Source of the DNA: Polyangiaceae bacterium
GTDB lineage: Bacteria > Myxococcota_A > Polyangia > Polyangiales > Polyangiaceae
Reading direction: 5' to 3'
NCBI GenBank assembly: GCA_016712345.1
Contig: JADJRH010000011.1
Span: forward strand, 3,286,001-3,350,000
Length of the DNA: 64,000 nt
The notes below the pieces were generated by a model. The model did no database searches, was not told the DNA's origin, and saw only the letters and a list, made by a program, of their open reading frames with translations. The first letter of the stretch is position 1; each line of letters begins with the position of its first letter. A program made the position numbers and the translations under genes. Of the stretch, positions 1 through 9,280 are shown piece after piece.

Positions 1-1
1 G

Positions 2-1189
2 ATGGGTGAAAGCTGTGACGACGGAAACACAACGAGCGGCGACGGCTGCGACGCCAATTGTACACCTACCGGCTGCGGCAACGGGATTGTCACCATGGGT
101 GAAACCTGCGACGACGGTAACGGTATTCTCGGCGACGGTTGCGATGACGGTATGATGGGTAACTGCACCGTCAGCGCATGTGGAAACGGCATCATTGCGG
201 GCACAGAAGTCTGCGACGATGGCAACCCGACCGACGGCGACGGATGCGACTCCAACTGCACCGCTACCGCGTGTGGCAACGGCGTCGTGACGCTCGGAGA
301 AATGTGCGACGACGGCAACGGCATTCTCGGCGACGGTTGCGACGACGGCATGATGGGTAACTGCACCACAAGCGGCTGTGGCAACGGCATTGTCGCGGGC
401 GGTGAAGGGTGCGACGACGGCAACGCCGTCGACGACGACGGGTGTGACTCCAACTGCACCATGACGGGCTGTGGAAACGGCATCGTCACCATGGGTGAAG
501 ACTGCGACGACGGCAACGCCACAAGCGGCGACGGTTGCGACAACAATTGCACGGCCACCGGTTGCGGCAACGGCGTTCAAACCGACGGCGAACAGTGCGA
601 CGACGGAAACCTCGACGAGGGTGACGGCTGCGACACCAACTGCACCATCAGCGGGTGTGGCAACGGCGTTCAAGACTCCACCGAAGCGTGCGACGACGGA
701 AACACTGTCGAAGGCGATGGTTGCGACACCAACTGCACCGCGACCGCATGTGGCAACGGCATTCAAACCGACGGCGAAGCCTGCGACGACGGCAACGCCG
801 TGGAAGGCGACGGTTGCGACACCAACTGCACGGCGAGCGGCTGCGGAAATAACATTCAGGATCCCTCTGAAGAGTGCGACGACGGCAACACAACCGACGG
901 CGACGGGTGCTCCGCTACGTGCACCACCGAAGGTCAAGGTGGTGCGGGCGGCGGCGGCGCCGGTGGAACCGGTGGAACCGGCGGTGGAACCGGTGGTTCA
1001 GGTGCCACGGGACCGGGCGGTTCAGGTGGCGGCGGGGCCGGCGGTGGAATCGGCGGCGGTGGAGTGGCGCCTGAAGGCGGATGCGGCTGCCGTGTAGCCG
1101 GTGATCAAACAGAGAGCCCGTGGGCGCCCGCTTTGGCAGTCCTCGGCCTCGCCATGTTGCGTCTGCGGCGCCGTCGAAACGCGGCGTAA
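2..1189 (+). CDS. DUF4215-type Cys-rich repeat surface protein with MYXO-CTERM-like tail (5' partial)
   Basis: The gene is open at the left edge of the window, so the ATG at position 2 is probably internal and the true start lies upstream. About 300 residues consist of Cys-rich repeats of roughly 30 residues, each built around CDDGN followed by GDGCD and NCT; I count ten CDDGN cores. This is the DUF4215 / Myxococcus Cys-rich repeat pattern. A Gly/Thr linker follows (about residues 310-360), then GCGC, a short hydrophobic stretch and an Arg-rich end (LRRRRNAA). That tail is the MYXO-CTERM layout, which in myxobacteria marks proteins for surface anchoring. I infer a secreted, outer-surface protein of unknown ligand. 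The repeats are also similar at DNA level. A strong hairpin follows the stop codon. Confidence 0.85.
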   Translation: MGESCDDGNTTSGDGCDANCTPTGCGNGIVTMGETCDDGNGILGDGCDDGMMGNCTVSACGNGIIAGTEVCDDGNPTDGDGCDSNCTATACGNGVVTLGEMCDDGNGILGDGCDDGMMGNCTTSGCGNGIVAGGEGCDDGNAVDDDGCDSNCTMTGCGNGIVTMGEDCDDGNATSGDGCDNNCTATGCGNGVQTDGEQCDDGNLDEGDGCDTNCTISGCGNGVQDSTEACDDGNTVEGDGCDTNCTATACGNGIQTDGEACDDGNAVEGDGCDTNCTASGCGNNIQDPSEECDDGNTTDGDGCSATCTTEGQGGAGGGGAGGTGGTGGGTGGSGATGPGGSGGGGAGGGIGGGGVAPEGGCGCRVAGDQTESPWAPALAVLGLAMLRLRRRRNAA

Positions 1190-1203
1190 ATGTCAAATCC
1201 AAA

Positions 1204-1229
1204 GATGGGGCCACCTTCTTGGCCCCATC
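1204..1229 (+). terminator. Strong hairpin after the Cys-rich repeat gene
   Basis: Arms GATGGGGCCA (1204-1213) and TGGCCCCATC (1220-1229) pair perfectly over 10 bp with a 6-nt loop, 14 nt after the stop codon. There is no clear U tract. Probably a transcription terminator separating the first two surface-protein genes. Confidence 0.7.
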
Positions 1230-1328
1230 GACATCTACCCATCGAACATACCTTCCCAATTGTCGCGCGCGCGGCGTAGCATGGGTGTTCCTTTTCTGTT
1301 TTGAGCTTTCGAGTTCGAGGAGCGCACC

Positions 1329-3782
1329 ATGCGTCGCACACACAAATGGGCAATTATACTGGCGACTGGTTCACTTCCGGCGGTGATTGTCGCCGCATGC
1401 GACGGTGGTGGAGAAACAACGGGCACTGCGGGAAGCACCGCTACAACCGCGGGTGCCGGCGGAACGACCACCACCGCAACATCCGGGGGCGGCGGCCTTT
1501 TTGAAGACGGCGGCACCGGCTGTACAACCGATGACCAGTGCAACGGCGGCGTGTGTGTCAACGGAATTTGCTGCGAAACGGTAGCTCAAGCATGTGCAGG
1601 AATATGCTGCGCCAAAAGCGATGTTTGCCTCTTCGACAAATGTGTTACCCCCGGTAAACCTTGCCACACCGCCAATGACTGCGATCCCGGCCAATATTGC
1701 GAAACAGCGCTTGGCGACAACAACGGGCAGGGTGGAGCCGGCGGCACAGGAACGGGCGGATCCATGTGTACAGCTCCCGTTCCCCTTGAAGGGAAATGCC
1801 TGGATTTGCCGCCCAAATGTGACGAAAACGGTCAGCCTCCCGGTTGCATCCCACCGTGTGAATACCATCCACCGGTGGGTCAACTCGACGCCGTTGTCGA
1901 GTGGGAATGGGGTACCAACGCCGTCGCATTCCCCAACCACATTGACGTGTGGTCCACCCCCGCCGTGGGCCGCATTTACGACGGCAACTGTGATGGGAAG
2001 GTTGACCAACTCGACCCGCCCAACATCGTATTTGTGTCGGGCAACGCAACCCACACGACCACCGGGATTGGAACGTGTTGTCAATGCACCGGCGCGGCGG
2101 TCAGCGCTTGTCTAAAAGGCGTTTTGCGCATGCTTGACGGCAGAACCGGTCAGGAGATTTGGTCGCTCGACAAGCCGTCACCCAACTCCGCGGGCTTCGC
2201 CGGATTGTCTACTGCCATCGGCGACGTCGACGGGGACGGAAGCATGGACATTCTCTCCGTAACGGGTGAAGGTTTGGTGGTCATGCTCAATTCAAAAGGG
2301 GAGGTGGTCCGCACAAGCGATCTACCCATTCCCGGCTATACAAACGCCACATTCGGGTGGGGCGGCGGCCTGGCGCTGGCCGACATGGATCACGACGGTT
2401 TCCCCGAAATCGCGTACGGTCCCACCTTGTTCTCAACCCTCAACGGAACGATCACGCGCATGTGGTCGGGGGCGGACGGCAAAGGCGCCCCCCAAATCTA
2501 CGAAGCGCTTTCCACTTTCACCGATCTTGACGGTGCGCCCGACAATAACCTTGAACTTTTGGCGGGTAGGACGGCGTATAAATTGGATGGTACAATTTTG
2601 TGGAATCGAACGGGCATTCCCGATGGATTCCCCGCTACCGGCGACTTTGACGGTGATGGTCTACCCGAGGTTGTTCTTGTGGCCGCCGGCACGGTTCGCA
2701 TTGTGGAAGGAGCCACCGGAGCAGACGAAATGCCATCTATCACTCTACCCGGCAACGGCGACGGCGGCCCGCCCACCGTGGCCGACTTTGACGGCGACGG
2801 CAAACCTGAAATCGGCGTTGCTCAGCAAAATCTGTACTCGCTCCTCAAACCCAACTACGGCACAAATACCCTGGATCTCGTATGGCAAACAGCCAATCAT
2901 GACCTTTCGTCCTCGGTCACAGGGTCCAGCGTTTTCGACTTTGAGGGCGATGGGAAAGCCGAAGTTATCTACGCCGACGAATGTTTCCTCTGGGTATTTG
3001 ACGGTCAAACCGGCGACGTGCGCTTCTCGGCGCCAACCACCTCGTTTACCGCCACGGAAGCTTCGGTAGTTGCCGACCTTGACGGGGACGGGCACGCTGA
3101 AATCATCATGGTTTCCAACCGCGCCGACCCAAGCAACGCCGGTTGGAAATGCCTCGACGCGGCCGGTCAGCCCTCCGTTGTCAACGGCGTCGCGTGGACA
3201 CCCAGCGCGTCCGCAGACAAGGCGTATTCTGGCATCCATGTTTTTGGGGACAAAGCCAACTCATGGGTAGGAACGCGCACCCTTTGGAGCGAACATACCT
3301 ATCACGTCAGCAACATCTGCGACGATCGCGACACAGCGTGCGACGCGCCCAACATCTACGGCTCCATTCCAAAAACCGAGAAAAAGAACTGGACGCTGGG
3401 TTGGCTCAACAACTTCCGCCAAAACGTGCAGGATAAAGGCATTTTTGATGCGCCCGATGGTACACTGAAGTTGTCGGTGGAATGTGCCGACCCTCTTCTT
3501 GCCAAGGTCAGTGTTCGCAACCAAGGGCTTTCCTCCCTCCCCGGCAATGTCTCCATCGGCGTCTTCAGAACGCCGGGCAACGCTCTCGTCGGCAGCGGCA
3601 ACACCACCCACACGCTTTTCCCAGGCCAAACTGAAATTGTGGATGTGCCGCTTGACCCAACCGCTACCAAAGACGAAACCTTCGTTGCGCGCATCTTGAT
3701 TGACCCGCAAAATCCAACGTTCCACGAGTGCAAAGAAGACAACAACGAAAGCAATCCGGCCACCCCGAGCTGCGTGAGGTAA
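1329..3782 (+). CDS. Lipoprotein with FG-GAP/VCBS repeats and CARDB-like C-terminus
   Basis: The N-terminus is a lipoprotein signal with a VAAC lipobox (Cys about residue 24), followed by a Gly/Thr linker. A Cys-rich stretch (about residues 60-180) comes next. Then come FG-GAP/VCBS-type calcium-binding blades, recognisable from cores such as GDVDGDGSMDI, GDFDGDGLPEV and ADFDGDGKPEI, which normally build an integrin-alpha-like beta propeller. The last 110 residues (ADPLLAKVSVRNQG...) resemble a CARDB or Ig-like adhesion module. GAGGAG lies 8-13 nt upstream of the ATG and supports this start. Such proteins are usually surface adhesins or carbohydrate-binding proteins; the ligand is unknown. It stands as a single gene between a hairpin and the GST gene. 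Confidence 0.85.
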   Translation: MRRTHKWAIILATGSLPAVIVAACDGGGETTGTAGSTATTAGAGGTTTTATSGGGGLFEDGGTGCTTDDQCNGGVCVNGICCETVAQACAGICCAKSDVCLFDKCVTPGKPCHTANDCDPGQYCETALGDNNGQGGAGGTGTGGSMCTAPVPLEGKCLDLPPKCDENGQPPGCIPPCEYHPPVGQLDAVVEWEWGTNAVAFPNHIDVWSTPAVGRIYDGNCDGKVDQLDPPNIVFVSGNATHTTTGIGTCCQCTGAAVSACLKGVLRMLDGRTGQEIWSLDKPSPNSAGFAGLSTAIGDVDGDGSMDILSVTGEGLVVMLNSKGEVVRTSDLPIPGYTNATFGWGGGLALADMDHDGFPEIAYGPTLFSTLNGTITRMWSGADGKGAPQIYEALSTFTDLDGAPDNNLELLAGRTAYKLDGTILWNRTGIPDGFPATGDFDGDGLPEVVLVAAGTVRIVEGATGADEMPSITLPGNGDGGPPTVADFDGDGKPEIGVAQQNLYSLLKPNYGTNTLDLVWQTANHDLSSSVTGSSVFDFEGDGKAEVIYADECFLWVFDGQTGDVRFSAPTTSFTATEASVVADLDGDGHAEIIMVSNRADPSNAGWKCLDAAGQPSVVNGVAWTPSASADKAYSGIHVFGDKANSWVGTRTLWSEHTYHVSNICDDRDTACDAPNIYGSIPKTEKKNWTLGWLNNFRQNVQDKGIFDAPDGTLKLSVECADPLLAKVSVRNQGLSSLPGNVSIGVFRTPGNALVGSGNTTHTLFPGQTEIVDVPLDPTATKDETFVARILIDPQNPTFHECKEDNNESNPATPSCVR

Positions 3783-3838
3783 GCAACCTACCCGCCTCGC
3801 AAACCGCTCCACACGCCCAAACCTGAAAGACCCCCCTG

Positions 3839-4513
3839 ATGATCGATCTCTACACAGCCGCCACACCCAACGGCCAAAAGGCCTCCATCATGCTCGAAGA
3901 GGTAGAGCTGCCGTACGAAGTTCACCCGCTCGAACTTAGCAAACAGCAACAAAAAGAAGCGTGGTATCTCAAAATCAACCCCAACGGCCGCATCCCCGCG
4001 ATCGTTGACCGAGCCGAAGACAACTTCGCTATTTTTGAGTCGGGCGCCATTCTCGTTTACCTGGCTGAAAAAACGGGCCGCCTTCTCCCCAACGATAAAA
4101 AGGGTCGTTCTCTGGTGCTCCAATGGCTCATGTTCCAAATGGGCGGAGTGGGCCCCATGCAGGGTCAGGCCGGCGTTTTCTACCGCTACGCACCTGAAAA
4201 AATCCCCTACGCTATTGACCGCTACCAGCGCGAAACCCGCCGTTTGTATGAAGTGCTCGACAAGCGCCTGGGTGAAGCGCAATACCTCGCCGGTGAGTAC
4301 TCCATCGCCGACGTGGCAACCTTCCCATGGGTTCGCAGCCACACATGGGTAGGCTTAACCGTTGACGGCCTACCCAACCTTCAGAGGTGGATGGCCGAGA
4401 TCGAAGCGCGCCCCGCAGTGCAACGCGGCCTCGCCGTTCCCAAGCCGCGCGCTGTGAGTGAAGAACAGGCCTCCGCCGACCGCGTCGCCGCGGCCCAAAA
4501 AATCCTCGTTTAG
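3839..4513 (+). CDS. Glutathione S-transferase family protein, Nu-class (YfcG-like)
   Basis: The protein (224 aa) has the GST fold: a thioredoxin-like N-terminal half with cis-Pro (NPNGRIPAI, about residues 49-57) and ESGAIL for the glutathione glutamyl group, and a helical C-terminal half. The N-terminal TPNGQK motif is the signature of the bacterial Nu class (E. coli YfcG/YghU, yeast Ure2p-like), whose members act as disulfide-bond reductases rather than classical conjugating enzymes. Expected to be cytoplasmic and involved in thiol redox defence. No clear Shine-Dalgarno is visible, but the N-terminus matches family starts. A hairpin follows directly. Confidence 0.92.
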   Translation: MIDLYTAATPNGQKASIMLEEVELPYEVHPLELSKQQQKEAWYLKINPNGRIPAIVDRAEDNFAIFESGAILVYLAEKTGRLLPNDKKGRSLVLQWLMFQMGGVGPMQGQAGVFYRYAPEKIPYAIDRYQRETRRLYEVLDKRLGEAQYLAGEYSIADVATFPWVRSHTWVGLTVDGLPNLQRWMAEIEARPAVQRGLAVPKPRAVSEEQASADRVAAAQKILV

Positions 4514-4514
4514 C

Positions 4515-4544
4515 GCCTGGCCGATCCCTGTCAGGATCGGAGGC
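4515..4544 (+). terminator. Hairpin after the GST gene
   Basis: GCCT-gg-CCGATCC, loop ctgtca, GGATCGG-AGGC forms a stem of 11 paired bases with a 2-nt bulge, starting 2 nt after the stop codon. Likely terminator ahead of ftsH. Confidence 0.7.
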
Positions 4545-4610
4545 CCCCACAACAACCGTAAAATGGTCGCTTGCGCCGGACACGTTTAGGGCGCACTTGT
4601 TAGGGGTGTT

Positions 4611-6458
4611 ATGAAAAACCCCCGTTTCCACCTCACCTACTTCCTCATCGCCGCCATGGCGATTTGGATCATTCACGGCGTGTGGGAACAGGCCAACGCG
4701 GTCGCCCAAATCCCATACAGTGAACTCCAAACGCTCATCACAGAAAAAAAAGTCACAGACCTCGTCATTGAAAAAGACCGCATTGAAGGCAAATTCGTGG
4801 AGCCGCGCGAAGGCAAAGCGCGCTTCGTCACCACCCGGGTGGAGCCTGAACTCGCCGCTCAACTCGACAAGGCCGGTGTAAAATACGCTGGGCGAATTGA
4901 TAACAGCATCTTACCCGCCATCTTGTCGTGGGTTCTCCCCGCTGTTATCTTCTTTGGAATTTGGGCCTTCTTGCAGCGAAGAATGGCTCAAAGCGGCCCC
5001 GGAGGCCTCCTCTCCATCGGCAACAGCAAAGCCAAAGTGTACGTGGAACATGACACAAAAACCACGTTCCGCGATGTAGCCGGAGTCGATGAAGCAAAAG
5101 CCGAACTTGAAGAAATTGTCGCCTTCCTCAAAGACCCGAAGAGCGTGGGTAGACTCGGCGCTCAGATGCCAAAAGGTGTACTCTTGGTGGGCCCGCCGGG
5201 AACGGGAAAAACCCTGCTCGCACGCGCGATCGCGGGTGAAGCCGGCGTTCCGTTCTTCTCCATGAGCGGGTCAGAATTTGTCGAGTTGTTTGTCGGCGTG
5301 GGCGCTGCCCGCGTTCGCGACCTGTTTGAACAAGCGCGTCAAAAAGCGCCCTGCATTATTTTTATCGACGAACTCGACTCCCTTGGTAGAGCGCGCGGCA
5401 GCGGATTTTTGGGCGGCCACGACGAAAAAGAACAAACCCTAAACCAACTCCTCGCCGAAATGGACGGGTTCGATCCCACGAGTGGAATCATCCTTCTCGG
5501 TGCCACAAATCGCCCCGAAGTGCTCGACCCGGCGCTTCTCCGCGCAGGCCGATTTGACCGTCAGGTTTTGGTAGACAAACCCGACCGCAAGGGTCGAACT
5601 GAAATCTTAAAGGTACACATTGCCAAAGTTCAACTCGCGGCTGAAGTAGAGCTGGAGAAAATCGCGGCACTCACGCCCGGATTTACCGGGGCCGATCTAA
5701 AAAACCTCGTGAACGAAGCCGCTTTGGCAGCCACCCGGCGCAAAGGCAGCGACATCACCATGGCAGACTTCACAAGCGCCGTCGAACGCATTGTCGCCGG
5801 GCTTGAAAAACGGAGTCGCATTTTAGACCCGCGAGAACGCAAGATTGTGGCCGTCCATGAATGTGGTCATGCGCTTGTTTCCGCGGCGGTTTCGGGCGAT
5901 GGCAAGGTACACAAAGTATCGATCATCCCACGCGGTGTGGGTGCCCTGGGGTATACCATTCAACGCCCGACAGAAGATCGATACCTCATGACCAAAGAAG
6001 AGCTGGAGTCAAAAATTCAGGTTTTGCTCGGGGGTAGAGCAGCAGAAAAAGTGGTGTTCAACCACCTCTCCACGGGTGCCGCGGACGACCTGGTTAAAGC
6101 CACTGAAATCGCCCGAAGCATGGTCATGCGGTTTGCCATGGTGCCTTCACTCGGCCCCCTTGCCTTTGATACCGAACCGAACACGTTTCTAAACGGCGCG
6201 GCCATTCGAAGTGAACGCCGTCACTCCGAAGAAACAGCACGCGAAATTGACCTTGCCGTTCGAAAAATTGTCGAAGACGCCTTCGACAAAACAATTCAGG
6301 TTCTCACTCAAAGCCGCGCCGCCCTTGACGAGATGGCGGCCGCCCTTCTTGAAAAAGAAACCCTCGATGAATCGGAGTTGGCGGTGTACCTCAACCGCGT
6401 CGCCCCCCGTTCAAGCACCCTGGCAAGTGAGATTCAGCCTCAACCCAACTCGCTTTAG
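4611..6458 (+). CDS. ftsH: ATP-dependent zinc metalloprotease FtsH
   Basis: Membrane-anchored AAA+ protease that unfolds and degrades membrane and short-lived cytosolic proteins. Two membrane segments (about residues 8-24 and 100-118) flank a small extracytoplasmic domain. The AAA module has Walker A GPPGTGKT (about 194-201), the pore loop FVG, Walker B IIFIDELD and an SRH with ATNRPEVLDPALLRAGRFDR. The protease domain has the zinc motif HECGH (about 415-419) and a third zinc ligand region further on. At 615 aa the length is normal for the family. ATG follows GGGGTG. It is followed by hslO, another protein-quality-control gene, after a 157-nt gap. Confidence 0.97.
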   Translation: MKNPRFHLTYFLIAAMAIWIIHGVWEQANAVAQIPYSELQTLITEKKVTDLVIEKDRIEGKFVEPREGKARFVTTRVEPELAAQLDKAGVKYAGRIDNSILPAILSWVLPAVIFFGIWAFLQRRMAQSGPGGLLSIGNSKAKVYVEHDTKTTFRDVAGVDEAKAELEEIVAFLKDPKSVGRLGAQMPKGVLLVGPPGTGKTLLARAIAGEAGVPFFSMSGSEFVELFVGVGAARVRDLFEQARQKAPCIIFIDELDSLGRARGSGFLGGHDEKEQTLNQLLAEMDGFDPTSGIILLGATNRPEVLDPALLRAGRFDRQVLVDKPDRKGRTEILKVHIAKVQLAAEVELEKIAALTPGFTGADLKNLVNEAALAATRRKGSDITMADFTSAVERIVAGLEKRSRILDPRERKIVAVHECGHALVSAAVSGDGKVHKVSIIPRGVGALGYTIQRPTEDRYLMTKEELESKIQVLLGGRAAEKVVFNHLSTGAADDLVKATEIARSMVMRFAMVPSLGPLAFDTEPNTFLNGAAIRSERRHSEETAREIDLAVRKIVEDAFDKTIQVLTQSRAALDEMAAALLEKETLDESELAVYLNRVAPRSSTLASEIQPQPNSL

Positions 6459-6477
6459 CCCCAGCGCTGCTCCGTTG

Positions 6478-6549
6478 CGAGAAAAGCCTGTGTCGGCTCG
6501 GCGACGGGACAAGGGTGTCCCCGACGCACGGGACAAAAACCGCTTCTCG
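6478..6549 (+). terminator. Possible stem-loop after ftsH
   Basis: CGAGAA (6478-6483) can pair with TTCTCG (6544-6549), enclosing a smaller hairpin GGGACA/TGTCCC at 6506-6521. The pairing is modest and no U tract follows, so this is only a candidate terminator or 3' structure between ftsH and hslO. Confidence 0.35.
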
Positions 6550-6615
6550 TAGGCGCTCCGCAAATTCCAAATCGACAAACATGCGCTTCGCAAAACTTCG
6601 TGGCATGGTCCGCCT

Positions 6616-7503
6616 GTGAATCCCCCCGCCGACACAGTTGTCCGTGCGCTCACGCAAGACGGTTCGTTTCGTGTGATTGCCACCTTCACCACCCAAACCG
6701 TTCAAGCCGTCATCAAGGCCCAACAAACCTCCGGCACCACCGCCGAACAGCTCGGAGAGCTTGTTACCGGAGCCATTCTTGTCCGTGAAGCCATGGCCCC
6801 CGGTTACCGCGTGCAGGCCATTCTACAAGGCGCTCAAGGGGGCGGGAGCCTCGTGGCGGACTCCCATCCCGACGGCACAAATCGCGGCATCGTCAACTTG
6901 GGCGGTCGACGCGAAGTCAACCTCTCCAACGGCGGCCTGCTCCAAGTCATGCGCACCATGCCCAAAGGAGTTCACCAGGGCGTTGTACAAGTTCCCCGCG
7001 GCGGCGGCATTCCCGGCGCCCTCATGGCGTACATGCAAGAGTCTGAACAGGTTGCCAGCGTGATCTCCGTGTGTACACTTCTAGGAAACGACGGAAATGC
7101 CCGCTCCGCCGGCTTCTTTGTGCAGCTCCTCCCCGAGGCCGAGCGCAGCCTCCTCATGATCATGACCGAGCGACTCGACTCCTTCCCTCCCCTCCGCTCC
7201 CTCCTCCAAAATCCCGACCTTACCCCCCAGGGCCTGCTCGACGAAATTCTCTACGGCATGCCCTTCACCGTCACCAGCAACACAGAAGTCAGGTTCGGTT
7301 GCCAATGCAGCCGCGAGCGCCTCCTCGCCTCGCTCGCAACCTTACCGCAGGCTGAAATCGCTTCCATGATTCACGACAACAAGCCCCTCGACATTCGGTG
7401 CGACGGCTGCGGCGAAGAATACGTCATTGGCGTGGATGAACTTCTACCCATGGTCCAACCCGGTGGAATGTTCGGCCGAGCCACAAAACCCGGCGACGCG
7501 TAG
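6616..7503 (+). CDS. hslO: Redox-regulated chaperone Hsp33
   Basis: Hsp33 is a cytosolic holdase activated when its zinc-bound cysteines oxidise under stress. The N-terminus (DTVVRALTQDGSFRVIA) and the LVTGAIL helix match the family. The C-terminal zinc centre is complete: CxC at about residues 229-231 and CxxC at about 261-264. At 295 aa the length is normal. The chosen GTG gives the conserved N-terminus; no in-frame ATG fits better. It lies downstream of ftsH in the same direction, possibly with its own promoter. A stem-loop begins right after the stop codon. Confidence 0.95.
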   Translation: MNPPADTVVRALTQDGSFRVIATFTTQTVQAVIKAQQTSGTTAEQLGELVTGAILVREAMAPGYRVQAILQGAQGGGSLVADSHPDGTNRGIVNLGGRREVNLSNGGLLQVMRTMPKGVHQGVVQVPRGGGIPGALMAYMQESEQVASVISVCTLLGNDGNARSAGFFVQLLPEAERSLLMIMTERLDSFPPLRSLLQNPDLTPQGLLDEILYGMPFTVTSNTEVRFGCQCSRERLLASLATLPQAEIASMIHDNKPLDIRCDGCGEEYVIGVDELLPMVQPGGMFGRATKPGDA

Positions 7504-7540
7504 TCCAGGTCCGCATAATACCGCCTCACAACGACCTGGA
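7504..7540 (+). terminator. Stem-loop after hslO
   Basis: TCCAGGTC (7504-7511) pairs perfectly with GACCTGGA (7533-7540) around a 21-nt loop immediately after the hslO stop codon. Candidate terminator, without a T run. Confidence 0.45.
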
Positions 7541-7673
7541 GTGCCGGCATTGGGTGAGCTAAAGCCGATCCAGGTTGGATCTTTCCCCATCGACCCGATG
7601 TGCGCGGATTGCGCAGCTCCAAAATCATGCCACCCCAATCTACCCATTTTGCACAATCCCACGGGTGTACCTT

Positions 7674-7709
7674 TGCGCAACCTGCGCAAGCGCCTGCGCA
7701 ACCTGCGCA
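7674..7709. promoter_or_regulatory. TGCGCA array upstream of the Cys-rich lipoprotein
   Basis: The palindrome TGCGCA occurs four times (7674, 7683, 7695, 7704) as two copies of TGCGCA-acc-TGCGCA with start-to-start spacing 9-12-9. Another TGCGCA lies at 7610. The same double unit recurs at 41731-41745. The array is 60-95 nt upstream of the 7770 start codon, a plausible place for a regulator site. The rest of the 7541-7769 gap shows nothing else I recognise. Confidence 0.35.
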
Positions 7710-7769
7710 GCGAAAAAACCCTTTGAAATAAGCCTTTTGTTGGTCCGAAACGTGCGAACAACCTCGGGC

Positions 7770-9117
7770 ATGAACGCCGCCCGAAAGTCGTTTGGACTCG
7801 CCCTGGTTCTTGGTGCCCTTTCCCTCTCCCTGTCCGCGTGCGCCAACAGCGCGTGGGAACTTCCCGAAGAAGGAGGCGGCGGTCAGGGCGGCTCACCATC
7901 CATCGGCGGAGAAGCAGGAAGCCCGGACACCAAACCTTCCGAAGAAGATCTGTGCGGTCCTCTCACCGATGAGCCGCTCGACAGTCTACCCAAGTGCTGT
8001 TCCGAGTACGGCGGCGCCCATTGTGTACCCAACGTGCCGTCGGACTTTCAGGCTCTTGTGGCTGAATGTCCCGAGGGTGGATATTGCGTCCCCGACGACT
8101 TCATTCTCAAAGGTGGCCTCGTTGTCCCCGAAAAGTGCGTTTCCATCGGTGATGCTGAAGGCCGATGGATCAGCGGTTGTGTTCCCGAGGTGGCGGCCAA
8201 TGCAGCTCTCCTCCCTGAAAAAGAAGACCAACCCGGCATGTTCTGTGTACCTTGTACCAATCCGCTGGACATGACCGACACGGGCGTTTGCAAGCTGGAT
8301 GGAAGCTGCGGCGGCACTACCAACCCTGACAACCCCAATCCAGGTGGGCCCACATGTGACAATCCCGGCACTCCCATTGACCCCAATCTGTTTGCTCCCT
8401 GCCCCAATCAATGCGGCGGAAGGTGCCTGGACAAAGCATTTCTACCCGACCCCAACGACCCGTCGGTCGCTCAACTGGCCGAGTGTGAACCCGGCTCCGG
8501 CGAGCTGTGTGTACCCGATGAATTTATCGCTTCAAAGGGCCTTGCCGTACCTGACTTGTGTGAGTGGTATGGTTTGGAAGGTCGCTGCATGTCCACATGC
8601 ATTCCCGAGATTGCCGAGCAGGGAGCCGCCGGCTTTTTGATACAGGGGAGCTGCGCCGCCAATCACTTGTGTACACCCTGCTTTGACCCAATGACAGACG
8701 AGCCCACAGGGGCGTGCGCGCTTGAATGTGACGCCGGCCCCGACCCCAACAAGGCTCACGATCTACCCACCTGCTGTGAAGGCATTGGAACGTGCGTTCC
8801 CGGCCAGTTGGCAGGCGATCAAGCTGACCAACTGGGTGAAGATGCGTGCCCGCAGGACAAAGGTTTCTTGTGCGCTCCGAACGACCTCATGCCCGGGTCG
8901 TCGTATGTCCCCCTCCCCCTGCACGCCTGAATTCAACCTTGTTGACGTGGATCCCGACCACAAATACGGCGTATGCCTTCCCGGTTGTCTACCCGCGCTT
9001 GACTCGCTCTTCTTGAACGATACGGGAGAGTGCGGGGACAATTACAAGTGCGCCCCGTGCTGGCAGCCCGGACTCATCGGCGACAAGAAGAGCGACGCGC
9101 CGGGGTGCGCCTATTAG
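7770..9117 (+). CDS. Cys-rich repeat lipoprotein, interrupted by a frameshift
   Basis: The start ATG at 7770 gives a lipoprotein signal with lipobox LSAC (Cys about residue 24) and a Gly-rich linker. The mature part has three related Cys-rich blocks, each with xLCVP(D/N)(E/D)F..., a CVP or CxP turn, then C-x-PC and a closing C. The third block starts in frame 1 and would end early at 8930. From about 8909-8919 (two runs of five C) it continues in another frame to the stop at 9117, recovering the expected CLPGCLP, CAPC and final C. Removing one C restores a single ORF. Function unknown; likely an exported myxobacterial surface lipoprotein. Confidence 0.75.
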
Positions 9118-9127
9118 AACTAAACTG

Positions 9128-9269
9128 GGTGGCTGGTGTTTTTCGTGACGAGCAGCCCCGATCACGCGTCCGAGCGAGACCCGGAGCGGAACATACTCTG
9201 TGTATTTGAGCACCGGAAGCGCAGCGAGGACGCGTCAGCGGGGCGCGCAGTAGAAAAACACCAGCCACC
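9128..9269. repeat. Structured element with perfect 17-bp terminal inverted repeats
   Basis: GGTGGCTGGTGTTTTTC (9128-9144) is exactly inverted at 9253-9269. Inside, ACGCGTCC (about 9164) and GGACGCGT (about 9229) also pair, so the whole 142 nt can fold into a long hairpin. It fills the gap between two convergent genes. I see no flanking target-site duplication. It could be a MITE-like element, a bidirectional terminator or a structured RNA. Confidence 0.6.
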
Positions 9270-9280
9270 TAGGGGGGGAT

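Noticed and set aside
1371..2084. 237-residue minus-strand ORF opposite the FG-GAP lipoprotein
   Set aside because: Antisense to a well-supported gene, with no domain or ribosome site.
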